DNA of 24,541 nucleotides from JAGYLJ01 sp964383545 (GTDB taxonomy: Bacteria > Patescibacteriota > Minisyncoccia > Phycocordibacterales > UBA12079). The stretch is taken from positions 1 to 24,541 of the forward strand of contig CAYLHD010000009.1 in NCBI GenBank assembly GCA_964383545.1. Reading direction: 5' to 3'. How positions within the stretch are numbered: the first letter of the stretch is position 1; every line of letters starts with the position of its first letter. The position numbers and the translations under genes were made by a program. Under the pieces are notes generated by a model, which did no database searches, had not been told where the DNA came from, and saw nothing but the letters and a program-made list of their open reading frames with translations. Positions 1 to 7,646 of this stretch are shown piece by piece.

Positions 1-231
1 ATTGAGAAATGGGAAGAATTAGCCATTCCTCAACTGACTACGCCGGAAGAAGCCCGGGAGTTGTATAACAATTGCCCGGTTTCAATGCAGTTTGCAGTAG
101 TTGAGAAATGGAAAAAACTTATAAAAAAAGCTATTCCTCAACTGACTACGCCGGAAGAAGCCCGAAGGTTGTATGACACTTGCCCGGTTTCAATGCAGTT
201 TGCAGTAATCAAAGCCATGACAAACCTTTAA
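1..231 (+). CDS. 3' end of a tandem-repeat protein (36-residue repeats), 5' truncated by window edge
   Basis: Frame 1 is open from base 1 to a TAA at 229-231 and encodes 76 residues of a protein whose start lies outside the window. It holds two copies of a 36-residue unit. The core IPQLTTPEEAR.LY..CPVSMQFAV begins at base 25 and again at base 133, exactly 108 bp apart. The DNA copies are nearly identical, so the repeat is recently amplified or homogenised. The composition (Glu, Lys, Leu, Ala, with Pro at turns) suggests helical hairpins of an alpha-solenoid, but I do not recognise a named family. G+C looks higher than in neighbouring genes. A hairpin terminator follows about 45 bp after the stop. 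The open frame, the codon-phased repeat and the terminator support a real gene; its function is unknown. Confidence 0.7.
   Translation: MEKWEELAIPQLTTPEEARELYNNCPVSMQFAVVEKWKKLIKKAIPQLTTPEEARRLYDTCPVSMQFAVIKAMTNL
25..213 (+). repeat. Tandem 108-bp coding repeat (two copies visible, second partial)
   Basis: The block starting at 25 recurs at 133 with only a handful of substitutions over about 80 bp, up to the shared CAATGCAGTTTGCAGTA. The period is a multiple of three and keeps the reading frame. Earlier copies probably lie beyond the left edge. Confidence 0.85.
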
Positions 232-277
232 TCCTCAACCTTTGTTTTAAGGACGTTCAACATCCTAAAAAAACAAA

Positions 278-314
278 AAGAACCTGTGAATTGTTTTACA
301 ATTCACAGGTTCTT
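278..314. terminator. Bidirectional intrinsic terminator between the repeat protein and gyrB
   Basis: A perfect 16-bp stem (278-293 with 299-314) has the 5-nt loop TTTTA. It is followed by ATTTTT on the plus strand and preceded by A-rich sequence, which gives a U-tract on the minus strand. It lies between two convergent genes and can serve both. Confidence 0.85.
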
Positions 315-331
315 ATTTTTTATCTTAAATT

Positions 332-3300
332 TTAAGCATTTAAATCAATCTGTGCAATTTTAGCATTAGATTGAATAAAAGATTTTCTTGGTGCTACTTG
401 TGAACCCATTAAAATATCAAAAGTTCTATCAGCTGCTTGAGCATCTTCTATGAAGATCCTCTTTAAAATCCTGTTTTTAGAATCCATGGTTGTCTCAAAC
501 AACTCATCTGGATTCATTTCTCCCAAACCTTTATACCTTTGAATAGATATTTTTTGCTTTCTTTTTTCTTTATCTTTAGTTTCTCTCTCGCCTTTCTCTT
601 CCTCATTTTCTCCTTCCCCCTCTTCTTTTTCTTCTTCATCTGTTTCTTCAGCTTCCACTTTAACACCACCTAGCTCTGCAACGTACTCGTCCTTTTCATC
701 ATCTGAATAAACATACTTTAGTTTTTTCCCTTGGGTTACTTTATACAATGGGGCTTTAGCGGCAAAAAGATATCCTCCCTCAATTATAGGTTTGAAATAA
801 CGATAAAAAAGAGTTAAAAGTAACGTTTTAATATGGTCACCATCAACATCGGCATCTGTTGCAATAATCACTTTATGGTATCTTAATTTTTCAATATCAA
901 AAGTGTCACCAATGGCAGTACCTAAAGCAATTACAAGATTTTTTATTTCTTGAGATCCCAACATTCTGTCCAAACGAGCCCTTTCTACATTTAAAATTTT
1001 TCCACGTAGAGGTAAAATAGCTTGAGTGCGTCTATCTCTACCCTGTTTTGCACTATTGTGAACAAAAACTCCACCCGCTAATGCAAAATTATGTGTTTCG
1101 CTTACTTCTAAATCATACACATCTATCTTTTTTGTTAATTTGACAATTTTTTTAATTTTGTGATTAAAATTTTTAACAGCTTCCACTAAATCTCTTTCAT
1201 TATTATCGAAGAACCTTTTGCAAATAGTATCGTACCGAATAATACTCCTGTCGTTCTTCTCCTGTCTTGATTGCTCATACGAAGTTAAGTTAACAACCCC
1301 ATTTTTTTCATAAACGGTTTTCAAAACACTCAAGGCCTTTCTTAAATAAGTTTTATTATAAGCCTCTTTTCGTTTAGTTCTAAATTCGTCAGTCCATTGT
1401 TGTTTTGTCTCATTTGATCTCCATTTTAACAAACCTTCATCAGACCACTGGTTCTTTGCCAAACTAGATAAATAATCTTTTCTTTCTGGATTTTTCTCAA
1501 AAAATTCTGTCACTCGTTTAGATTGCTTCATTCTATTACCCTCTCCCCCCCAATATTGTTCCTGGACCAAATTTAACATTTCCTTATTAGACTCTCTGTA
1601 TTCAGAATTATTCTGGTAAAACTCTCTAAACTTGTTTTTCATAAACTCCTTGTATTCATCATTTTGCCATTGTTTTTTTGCTCGTTTACTCAAAAGAGTT
1701 TTCATCTCCGGTGTAGACATTATCTGACTCATTTTTTTTCTAAAAGACAAAGTCTGGTGGGCTCGTTTAGCTTTAGCCTTAGCCTCTTTTGTATGAAGAG
1801 TTTTTTCCAAATGTTTAGTATGACAAATTAAGTGTTTTTCCTTACTCAATCTTTTAAGATTATCCGGATTATTATTTAACTTATTAAAATCTAAATGATG
1901 GACGTGCTCATTAATATTTTTAGAATAAAGATCTTTTTGGAGATTATATTTATCAGATAACAAATGAGTAAAAATCCACCTGTTCTCAGCTAAATCAAAA
2001 ACCAATTCATAGCCCTCAATTGTTATTCTTTTGCCTAATCTTGATAATTGTCTTCGTAAAGGCATTAAGGAATCAACTTTTATTAAATCTTTTGCTTCTT
2101 TATATTTTCCATCTCTTAACATAAACCGATGATCTGGGGTACAAATAATTTCTTCATCATTATCTAAAATAACTTTTATAACCTCAGTACTCTTTTTTGT
2201 TATACGAGGATTTTCAATTAAAGCTGTCTTAATATTTCCATTTTTTCCTATAGTATAACAATAATTTTTCTTACCCTTTTCATCTTCTTTCACTAACTCC
2301 CTAAAAGGGATATTCCTTCCGTCTAATAAGGCAACTTTTGTATCTCCAGAAAAACAACCTCCGGCGGAGTCTCCCTCCACAATGAACAGTTCTGATTCTT
2401 CAGCACTTTTAGATTGACAATCAGCTAATTTACCCGGTAAAGTCATTCCTTCTAGAGCACCTTTCCTTAATACACTATCCTTGGCTGCTCGAGCTGCTTT
2501 ACGGGCTCTCAAGGCTAACATTACCTTATTTATAATCTGCTTAGCATCATCAGGTTTCTCCTCTAAAAAGGCAGAAAAACTCTCACCAAACACTGTCTCA
2601 ACCATTCCTCTAGCCTCCACACTTCCCAATTTAGCTTTAGTTTGACCTTCAAACTGAACATCGGCTAACTTTATGGATACCACAGCAGTAATCCCCTCTA
2701 ATACATCATCACCGGTGAAATTCTCATCTTTTTCTTTTAGAAAATTACTCTTTCTAGCATAATTATTTAAAGTCCTAGTTAAAGTTGATTTAAAACCAGT
2801 CAAGTGCATACCACCTTCTATAGTTGGAATATTATTAGCAAAAGTTACAATTCGAGCAGAAATATCATCGGTGTATTGTAAAGATACTTCAACACCCTCT
2901 CCTTTATCGTTGATATCTTTTTCCACATAAAAAATATTTTTGTGAACTGTTTTTTGGTATTGATTATAAAACTTAATCAACGACAATAAACCACCTTCAA
3001 AATAAAATGTATTGGATGGTGCTTCTAATTTTAAATCTTTAAGATAGAAAGCGTTTTCATCTATTTCACCTTCATATTCACGTGCATCAATCACAATCAC
3101 TTTCATCCCTTTTACAAGATAAGCCTGTTGTCTCAAATGTTTCAAAACTACATCATAATTAAAACTAATTTCCTTGAAAATTTCTATATCAGGTTCAAAA
3201 GTTATGATAGAACCATTCAATTTTGAAGGACTAATTTTTTTTACATTTGCTTTTTTCTTGCCCTGACTATATTCCTGAACATACTTACCACCATCACGAT

Positions 3301-3763
3301 GAATTTCTACTTTAGTATAAATAGAAAGAGCATTTACTACAGAAGCACCCACTCCGTGAAGACCACCAGATATTTTATATCCTTCTCCACCGAATTTACC
3401 ACCGGCATGCAAAGTTGTCATAATCGTCTCCAAAGCGGATACCTTGGTTTTTTTATGAATATCTATTGGGATACCTCTTCCGTTATCAACTACTCTTATT
3501 CGATTATTTGGTAACAATGCCACTTCCACAGTATCAGCAAAACCACCCATGGCTTCATCCCTAGAGTTATCAAAAATCTCCCAAATTAAGTGATGCAGAC
3601 CGTCAGTCCCAGTTGTTCCAATATACATTCCAGGCCTTCTTCTAACCGGCTCTAAACCCTCTAAAACAGAAATATCTTTAGCACTATATTCCCCATTTTT
3701 TTTAACTTTTTTCTCTTTTTCTTTAGCCATATTTTTTAAAATTAAATGACCAATCATGGCCAT
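332..3763 (-). CDS. gyrB: DNA gyrase subunit B precursor with an HNH intein
   Basis: GyrB is the ATPase subunit of DNA gyrase, which supercoils DNA with GyrA in the cytoplasm. The precursor is 1143 residues. Removing the 434-residue intein leaves about 709, a normal length for a short GyrB. Seen in order: RRRPGMYIG near residue 40, the ATP-binding DNSRDEA, the lid GGLHGVGASVVNA, the TOPRIM motif EGDSAGG (ending at 469), the second acidic TOPRIM motif DADVDGDH after the intein, a strongly acidic low-complexity linker, and QRYKGLGEMNP. Starts are possible at 3763, 3757 and 3730. A TGCTATAAT box at 3776-3784 puts the transcript start only a few bases before 3763, so I keep that one; 3730 (MAKEKEKK) would fit the family equally well. 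ParE is an alternative name because no gyrA/parC neighbour is visible. Confidence 0.95.
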   Translation of the reverse strand: MAMIGHLILKNMAKEKEKKVKKNGEYSAKDISVLEGLEPVRRRPGMYIGTTGTDGLHHLIWEIFDNSRDEAMGGFADTVEVALLPNNRIRVVDNGRGIPIDIHKKTKVSALETIMTTLHAGGKFGGEGYKISGGLHGVGASVVNALSIYTKVEIHRDGGKYVQEYSQGKKKANVKKISPSKLNGSIITFEPDIEIFKEISFNYDVVLKHLRQQAYLVKGMKVIVIDAREYEGEIDENAFYLKDLKLEAPSNTFYFEGGLLSLIKFYNQYQKTVHKNIFYVEKDINDKGEGVEVSLQYTDDISARIVTFANNIPTIEGGMHLTGFKSTLTRTLNNYARKSNFLKEKDENFTGDDVLEGITAVVSIKLADVQFEGQTKAKLGSVEARGMVETVFGESFSAFLEEKPDDAKQIINKVMLALRARKAARAAKDSVLRKGALEGMTLPGKLADCQSKSAEESELFIVEGDSAGGCFSGDTKVALLDGRNIPFRELVKEDEKGKKNYCYTIGKNGNIKTALIENPRITKKSTEVIKVILDNDEEIICTPDHRFMLRDGKYKEAKDLIKVDSLMPLRRQLSRLGKRITIEGYELVFDLAENRWIFTHLLSDKYNLQKDLYSKNINEHVHHLDFNKLNNNPDNLKRLSKEKHLICHTKHLEKTLHTKEAKAKAKRAHQTLSFRKKMSQIMSTPEMKTLLSKRAKKQWQNDEYKEFMKNKFREFYQNNSEYRESNKEMLNLVQEQYWGGEGNRMKQSKRVTEFFEKNPERKDYLSSLAKNQWSDEGLLKWRSNETKQQWTDEFRTKRKEAYNKTYLRKALSVLKTVYEKNGVVNLTSYEQSRQEKNDRSIIRYDTICKRFFDNNERDLVEAVKNFNHKIKKIVKLTKKIDVYDLEVSETHNFALAGGVFVHNSAKQGRDRRTQAILPLRGKILNVERARLDRMLGSQEIKNLVIALGTAIGDTFDIEKLRYHKVIIATDADVDGDHIKTLLLTLFYRYFKPIIEGGYLFAAKAPLYKVTQGKKLKYVYSDDEKDEYVAELGGVKVEAEETDEEEKEEGEGENEEEKGERETKDKEKRKQKISIQRYKGLGEMNPDELFETTMDSKNRILKRIFIEDAQAADRTFDILMGSQVAPRKSFIQSNAKIAQIDLNA
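1055..2356 (-). mobile_element. GyrB intein (434 aa) with HNH homing endonuclease domain
   Basis: The intein starts at Cys470 of the precursor, directly after EGDSAGG, and ends at Asn903 in VFVHN, followed by Ser904 of the extein (SAKQGRDR). It has an N-terminal block A (CFSGDTKVAL), a block B with the T..H pattern (TPDHRFM), and a C-terminal block ending His-Asn. These are the residues needed for class 1 protein splicing. The middle carries an HNH-type motif, EHVHHLDFNKLNNNPDNL (His622 and His623), with further His residues downstream, not a LAGLIDADG endonuclease. After it come Lys- and Trp-rich repeats (KKQW, NQW, KQQW), probably DNA-binding segments of the homing endonuclease. The reading frame is intact, so both splicing and homing may be active. 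Insertion in the TOPRIM active-site loop is a typical choice, because imprecise loss would kill the host. Confidence 0.93.
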
Positions 3764-3775
3764 TAATACACTTAT

Positions 3776-3784
3776 ATTATAGCA
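3776..3784 (-). promoter_or_regulatory. Extended -10 promoter of gyrB
   Basis: The minus strand reads TGCTATAAT, an extended -10 with a perfect TATAAT hexamer. The hexamer ends 12 nt before the ATG at 3763, which predicts a leader of only about six bases. No convincing -35 is seen at 17-18 bp. Confidence 0.6.
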
Positions 3785-3864
3785 AATTCGAACCCTGATT
3801 ACTACCTAGTTTTCCCCTGTTTTTGCTGAAATTTACCCTATAAAATAGAATTATATTCCACAGG

Positions 3865-4356
3865 TCAAAAAATAAAAATAGCCATTTTACGCCAATATTC
3901 CCTAAACTTATCCTTGGATACAAAAAGCTCTTTTCCTTCCCCATTTCGATAATCAGAATCATGATAATAGAAACCATTTTCATCATAACCAATTAAAACA
4001 ACTTGGTGAAATTTACCTTCAAATTCTACAGAAAATTTCCTAGCTTTTATGGAAACAATGACAGGATTACCTTTATCTAAAAAATCTTTTAGCTCTTGTT
4101 CATCTTCCATACTTTCTTTCCTGAAAGCTTCCATTCCATAATCTTTAGCCAACCCTAAAAGTTTTTCATGTACCCAACCACTCTCACCAAAAGCTTCTTT
4201 ATCTAAGGCAATTTTCAAAAACTCGTTTGTCTCAGGTGTTTTAACTTTATGAAAATCTAAAACCATTTTTAGACACACTAAACCACAAGTTCTGTCCTGC
4301 CAGACTTCATCTTTTATGTCTTCGTATTGAGAATAATAAGGAACTTTTAATTTCAT
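3865..4356 (-). CDS. C39-like cysteine peptidase (peptidase_C39_2 type)
   Basis: This 163-residue cytoplasmic protein has no signal peptide or membrane segment. It shows the papain-like C39 arrangement: Cys24 in DRTCGLVCLKMVL, His117 in KFHQVVLIGYD, and Asp133 in YYHDSDYR. These would be the Cys-His-Asp catalytic set. The family includes the peptidase domains of bacteriocin exporters, but this one has no ABC transporter fused to it. It is the last gene of a three-gene unit, only 7 nt after the toxin stop, so it is probably cotranscribed with the toxin-antitoxin pair. Its substrate is unknown. It might act on the antitoxin or a small peptide, but that is inference from position only. Confidence 0.75.
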   Translation of the reverse strand: MKLKVPYYSQYEDIKDEVWQDRTCGLVCLKMVLDFHKVKTPETNEFLKIALDKEAFGESGWVHEKLLGLAKDYGMEAFRKESMEDEQELKDFLDKGNPVIVSIKARKFSVEFEGKFHQVVLIGYDENGFYYHDSDYRNGEGKELFVSKDKFREYWRKMAIFIF

Positions 4357-4363
4357 TCAATCT

Positions 4364-4690
4364 TTACAAACCAAAAACTTTTTTTAAATTATTATCTATT
4401 TTTTTCTCTAAACCACTATCTACCCCACCTAACTCACCTAAAATTATTTTTTTATCTAAAGTAGCTAATTTGGAAATTTTTATAATAGAATTTTTCTTTA
4501 ACCCGTTTTTTGGAGTCTTTTCTATTTTTAAATCTAAAGCAGATTTTTTCCTATAATCAGAAGAAATAAAAGAAACTACAATATCATCACCTAAAGCTTT
4601 ATCTGAAACAATAACAGCTGGTCTAACTTTTGAAGCTGATAAATCAGTAAAAGGAAAAGGGGTTAATATAATCTTAAATTTTTTATACAT
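4364..4690 (-). CDS. MazF/PemK-family toxin (putative mRNA endoribonuclease)
   Basis: The 108-residue product has the MazF/PemK fold signature: a first strand IILTPFPFTDLSASKVRPAVIVS, a second segment VVSFISS, and SIIKISKLATLDKKIILGELG. In this family the toxin cuts mRNA or other RNA and is held inactive by a small antitoxin. The start overlaps the antitoxin stop by 8 bp (4683-4690), the usual arrangement for translational coupling in type II modules. Length is normal for the family. The conserved Arg-Pro after the first loop is present. I assign the family with good confidence; the cleavage specificity cannot be read from sequence. Confidence 0.85.
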   Translation of the reverse strand: MYKKFKIILTPFPFTDLSASKVRPAVIVSDKALGDDIVVSFISSDYRKKSALDLKIEKTPKNGLKKNSIIKISKLATLDKKIILGELGGVDSGLEKKIDNNLKKVFGL

Positions 4691-4931
4691 ACACCACTTT
4701 TAAATCATTAACTGAATAAATATCTGGCTCATTTTTCAAGAAAATAAAAGAAGAAGAATTAGCATTAAAGTTAGTAATCTTCGAAACTTTTTTGTTTAAA
4801 TTTTCGGGATATTTAATGATAAGAATTTCAGGTTTGTTTCTCCTTCCAACAATCAAATTTTTACCCGAAACAACATCTTTTAATGAAGATGGTAAGTTCT
4901 TTCTAAAATTCGTTGTAGATAAAATATTCAT
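4683..4931 (-). CDS. Phd/YefM-type antitoxin of the MazF-like toxin
   Basis: The 82-residue product begins MNILSTTNFRKNL and continues with VVSGKNLIVGRRNKPEILI. This matches the DNA-binding N-terminal half of Phd/YefM antitoxins (TTxFRxNL...V..g..l.I.R..kpe.vLI). The C-terminal half, rich in Asn, Ser and Lys, would be the disordered toxin-binding tail. It is first in the unit and overlaps the toxin gene by 8 bp. It pairs with a MazF-like toxin instead of a RelE/YoeB toxin, a mixed pairing that is known for PemK-like toxins. Palindromes just upstream are candidate autoregulatory sites. Confidence 0.8.
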   Translation of the reverse strand: MNILSTTNFRKNLPSSLKDVVSGKNLIVGRRNKPEILIIKYPENLNKKVSKITNFNANSSSFIFLKNEPDIYSVNDLKVVYV

Positions 4932-4935
4932 ATTT

Positions 4936-4965
4936 TGTACATTTTACTTATAGTTATATTGTACA
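4936..4965. promoter_or_regulatory. Paired TGTACA palindromes, candidate antitoxin operator
   Basis: Two copies of TGTACA lie at 4936-4941 and 4960-4965, with centres 24 bp apart, both in AT-rich flanks. They begin 5 bp upstream of the antitoxin start and bracket TATAAG (minus strand, 4948-4953), a possible -10. Two symmetric half-sites around a promoter are what autoregulating Phd-family antitoxins use; binding here is inferred. Confidence 0.45.
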
Positions 4966-5119
4966 TAATCATATAAATAAATCAAATTTTATTTATGAAA
5001 AATATTTTTTATTTCTTTAATTTTGGGAGATTCCTATACAATACTGCCTGTTTTATATGAAGCAAGCATATAATTCCATCATTCGGATTATACAAAAATA
5101 AGTATTAACATAATCATAA

Positions 5120-5243
5120 AAATAAATTTAAATTTAAGTATAGTTCAAGGAAACAAGAAAAAATAATTTGAGGCGTATTTTTGATACGGTGAAAATTATT
5201 TTTTTGAAGTTGAAGAAGAAATATACTAAATTTAAGTTTATTT
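5120..5243 (-). other. Nested inverted repeat in the 310-bp spacer after pheT, possible terminator
   Basis: The spacer 4932-5241 holds no gene. Its right half folds into nested arms. The outer arms (5120-5142 and 5221-5243) are AT-rich and imperfect, with about 20 bp matching. The middle arms are a perfect 12-bp pair (5158-5169 with 5193-5204), and CGTAT/ATACG (5174-5178 with 5184-5188) caps the hairpin. Read on the minus strand, downstream of pheT, the 3' side of the 12-bp stem is U-rich, so it can act as a terminator. The outer arm overlaps the pheT stop codon region. The rest of the spacer shows only AT-rich sequence. Confidence 0.5.
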
Positions 5244-7638
5244 ATCTAACCTGCCAGTTTTTAGCTTGAATCTCTAAAGTAATCTTTTCCATTATCTTAT
5301 TTATTTCTTCATCAGTCAGGGTTTTGTCTTGAGATTGAAAAACTAGATTAAAAGCATAGGAAGTTTTTTCTTCACCTTCAGGAGAATAGGTATCAAACAA
5401 TTTTGTTTGAACCAAAAGCTCTCCAGCATTTTCTTTAACTACAGCTAAAATATCCTCTGCACTATTTTCATTTGGAACAAATACAGCAATATCCCTCAAC
5501 ATGAAAGGATATGAAGATATCTTTTTGAAAACTACTATTTCTTCTGAATCTAAATCTAAAACATCTTCGTATGATTTTGGTTCTGGTAATTGCTCTATCA
5601 ATTTATCTAAATTAATCTCAAAAACACTATTTTTTACCTCTGGTATTTCTACACCTAAAGCCTCAGAAATTTTTGTCAAAGCTGATACTAAAATTTCATT
5701 TTCAACAACTTCCCTCTTTTTCTTTTTGATCACAGAAACACCTAAAGTTAAAGCTGTATATTCACCTTCCAGAGATGGAAAAACTTTACCAATCTCAAAA
5801 ATCTTAATTTCATCTAAACCTAGAACCGGAGCACCCTTTAAATTTAATTCTAACGATTTTTGAATTCCGTCACTTAAATTAGTTCTTAATTTCCCTAAAT
5901 TAGAAGCCAACGGCTTTTGAACTTCCACTTCTCCTTTATCACCAAATACATAGGTTTGAACCTCATCAAAACCAACTTTATTTAAAATATTCTTAATTTT
6001 ATTAATATAATAAAAAGTTTTATCTATTTTTGGTTCAAAAACTTTTTCGACTACAGCTGACTTGATATTTTTATAACCATAAATTCGACCAACCTCTTCA
6101 ATCAAATCTTCTTTAATTCGCAAATCTAATCTTTCATGGGGAATTGTTACCACATATCTTTCTGAATTATCAGAGATTCTTCCATAACCAATTATATTTT
6201 TAAACAACTTATTGTTTTCTAAATTAACTGTCATCACTCCCTTATTTTCGTTATAACGAGAAGCAAAAATTATTTTCCCATCTCTGCCTGTCACTAAGGC
6301 AGGACCTAAATATAGACCAACGTGATCAACCCCTTTCTCTTCTTTGCTACCTTTCAAAAACTCAATGGACTCATAAAATATATTTCCTTTACCTGTATTT
6401 GAAAAAATCAAATCTCCTGGTTGTAAATCCTTCTCCGTAACTTTTTCACTGAAAAAATATTGATCAATGGAAATCCTTGGAATAGCTAAACCAGCTTGAG
6501 TAAATAGATAAGCTGTAAAAGATGAACAATCAAATTCATTAGGAGCATCAAAAGAAACACTAGATCCATGACGATAGAGTTTACCTTCTAAAGTTGGAGC
6601 TAATTCCAAAACCCTATCAATTGGTTTTACTTTTTCAAATTCAAAATTCAGTTTTTTCAAAATATTCTCAATTTCACTATCAGTAAAATTCAATCCTAAT
6701 CGCCTATTTACCTCTCCCACAGACACACCAACTTTATATAAATTAACCTTTCTAGGATAAACATCTAAAACATCTTCTGAAGCTTTTCCCTTTGCTAAAT
6801 CCACAACTAATTTAGTTAGCCTTTCCATGGCTTCTCCCACTTTATCTGGTGAAATTCCATTTTCAAAACGAACCGAAGCGTCAGTCCTTAAACCTAATTT
6901 TTTAGAAGTCTTCCTTATATTAACTTGATTAAAATTACAGACTGACAAGACAACATTCTTAGTATTTTCATCTATTCCTGAAACTATTCCTCCTTTAGTC
7001 CCCGCAATATCTAAGGCTTTTTCTTTATCACTAATAACGACCATGGTTTCATCTAATACAAATTCCCCACCGTCCAGAGTGGTAATCTTTTCTCCTGACT
7101 GAGCTGTTCTTATATTAAATTCTTTAATGTCATCTCCTGCAATTTTGTCAAAATCAAAAGCATGCACTGGCTGTCCTGTTTCCCACATTACATAATTGGT
7201 AATATCAACAATATTATTAATTGATTTTTGACCAATTGATTCTAGCTTTTCTTTTAACCAATCTGGTGAGGGTCCAACTTCAACATCTTTCACTAATCTT
7301 TTAGTAGCTCGTGGAATTAAAACAGAGTCTTCCACAACAAGAGATATGCTGTCAGAAGATAGTAAACCTTTTTCAGTGCCATACTGATAATCTTTTTCTT
7401 TTAATTTAAGACCTGTTAAAACTGAAATTTCTTTAGCAATCCCTTCATAACAAAAGCAATCATGTGAACGATTAGGTAAAACATCAATATCAATTGAATC
7501 ATCTTCAGCTCCTTCTATTTCAAAAGCATGAAAAGTTAAAGTCTCTACCAAATCTTTAATTTCGGGCAAACTCCCTTGCCCGTCCTCAGGATTAGGGTCT
7601 TCAAAATATTCTTGTAACCATTTATATGAAAACTGCAT
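5242..7638 (-). CDS. pheT: Phenylalanine-tRNA ligase beta subunit with an inserted NlpC/P60-like domain
   Basis: PheT forms the alpha2-beta2 enzyme that charges tRNA-Phe, and it carries the editing site. The 798 residues show the B1 start (WLQEYF), IDVLPNRSHDC at 51-61, the B3/B4 editing region with INNIVDITNYVMWETGQPVHAFD (140-162), a B5 domain starting near 298, a core catalytic-like region, and an FDX-ACB C-terminal domain (about 707-798). Two features are odd. The N-terminal OB-fold tRNA-binding domain is missing: residues near 45 run directly into B1. An NlpC/P60-like domain of about 155 residues (339-493) interrupts B5 between NFEFEKV and YVVTIPHERLDLRIKEDLIEEV. The reading frame is continuous across both junctions. 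The gene lies 8 nt after pheS, in one operon. Confidence 0.93.
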   Translation of the reverse strand: MQFSYKWLQEYFEDPNPEDGQGSLPEIKDLVETLTFHAFEIEGAEDDSIDIDVLPNRSHDCFCYEGIAKEISVLTGLKLKEKDYQYGTEKGLLSSDSISLVVEDSVLIPRATKRLVKDVEVGPSPDWLKEKLESIGQKSINNIVDITNYVMWETGQPVHAFDFDKIAGDDIKEFNIRTAQSGEKITTLDGGEFVLDETMVVISDKEKALDIAGTKGGIVSGIDENTKNVVLSVCNFNQVNIRKTSKKLGLRTDASVRFENGISPDKVGEAMERLTKLVVDLAKGKASEDVLDVYPRKVNLYKVGVSVGEVNRRLGLNFTDSEIENILKKLNFEFEKVKPIDRVLELAPTLEGKLYRHGSSVSFDAPNEFDCSSFTAYLFTQAGLAIPRISIDQYFFSEKVTEKDLQPGDLIFSNTGKGNIFYESIEFLKGSKEEKGVDHVGLYLGPALVTGRDGKIIFASRYNENKGVMTVNLENNKLFKNIIGYGRISDNSERYVVTIPHERLDLRIKEDLIEEVGRIYGYKNIKSAVVEKVFEPKIDKTFYYINKIKNILNKVGFDEVQTYVFGDKGEVEVQKPLASNLGKLRTNLSDGIQKSLELNLKGAPVLGLDEIKIFEIGKVFPSLEGEYTALTLGVSVIKKKKREVVENEILVSALTKISEALGVEIPEVKNSVFEINLDKLIEQLPEPKSYEDVLDLDSEEIVVFKKISSYPFMLRDIAVFVPNENSAEDILAVVKENAGELLVQTKLFDTYSPEGEEKTSYAFNLVFQSQDKTLTDEEINKIMEKITLEIQAKNWQVR
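6160..6627 (-). other. NlpC/P60-like cysteine peptidase domain inserted in the PheT B5 domain
   Basis: Residues about 339-493 of PheT match the NlpC/P60 pattern: FDCSSFTAYLF with nucleophile candidate Cys371, then LQPGDLIFSN at 405-414, then DHVGLYLG with His439. The third catalytic position, usually His in an IHAS-like motif, is Phe458 here (IIFAS), so activity may be altered or lost. These peptidases normally cut peptidoglycan stem peptides outside the membrane, but this copy sits in a cytoplasmic tRNA synthetase and has no signal sequence. B5 resumes cleanly afterwards, which points to a structured insertion at a beta-hairpin and not to an assembly chimera. Confidence 0.85.
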
Positions 7639-7646
7639 AACTATAA

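Noticed and set aside
1..231. CRISPR array
   Set aside because: The repeats are in-frame coding units without spacers.
332..3763. Frameshift or chimera in gyrB because of its length
   Set aside because: The extra length is a complete intein with intact splice residues and one open frame.
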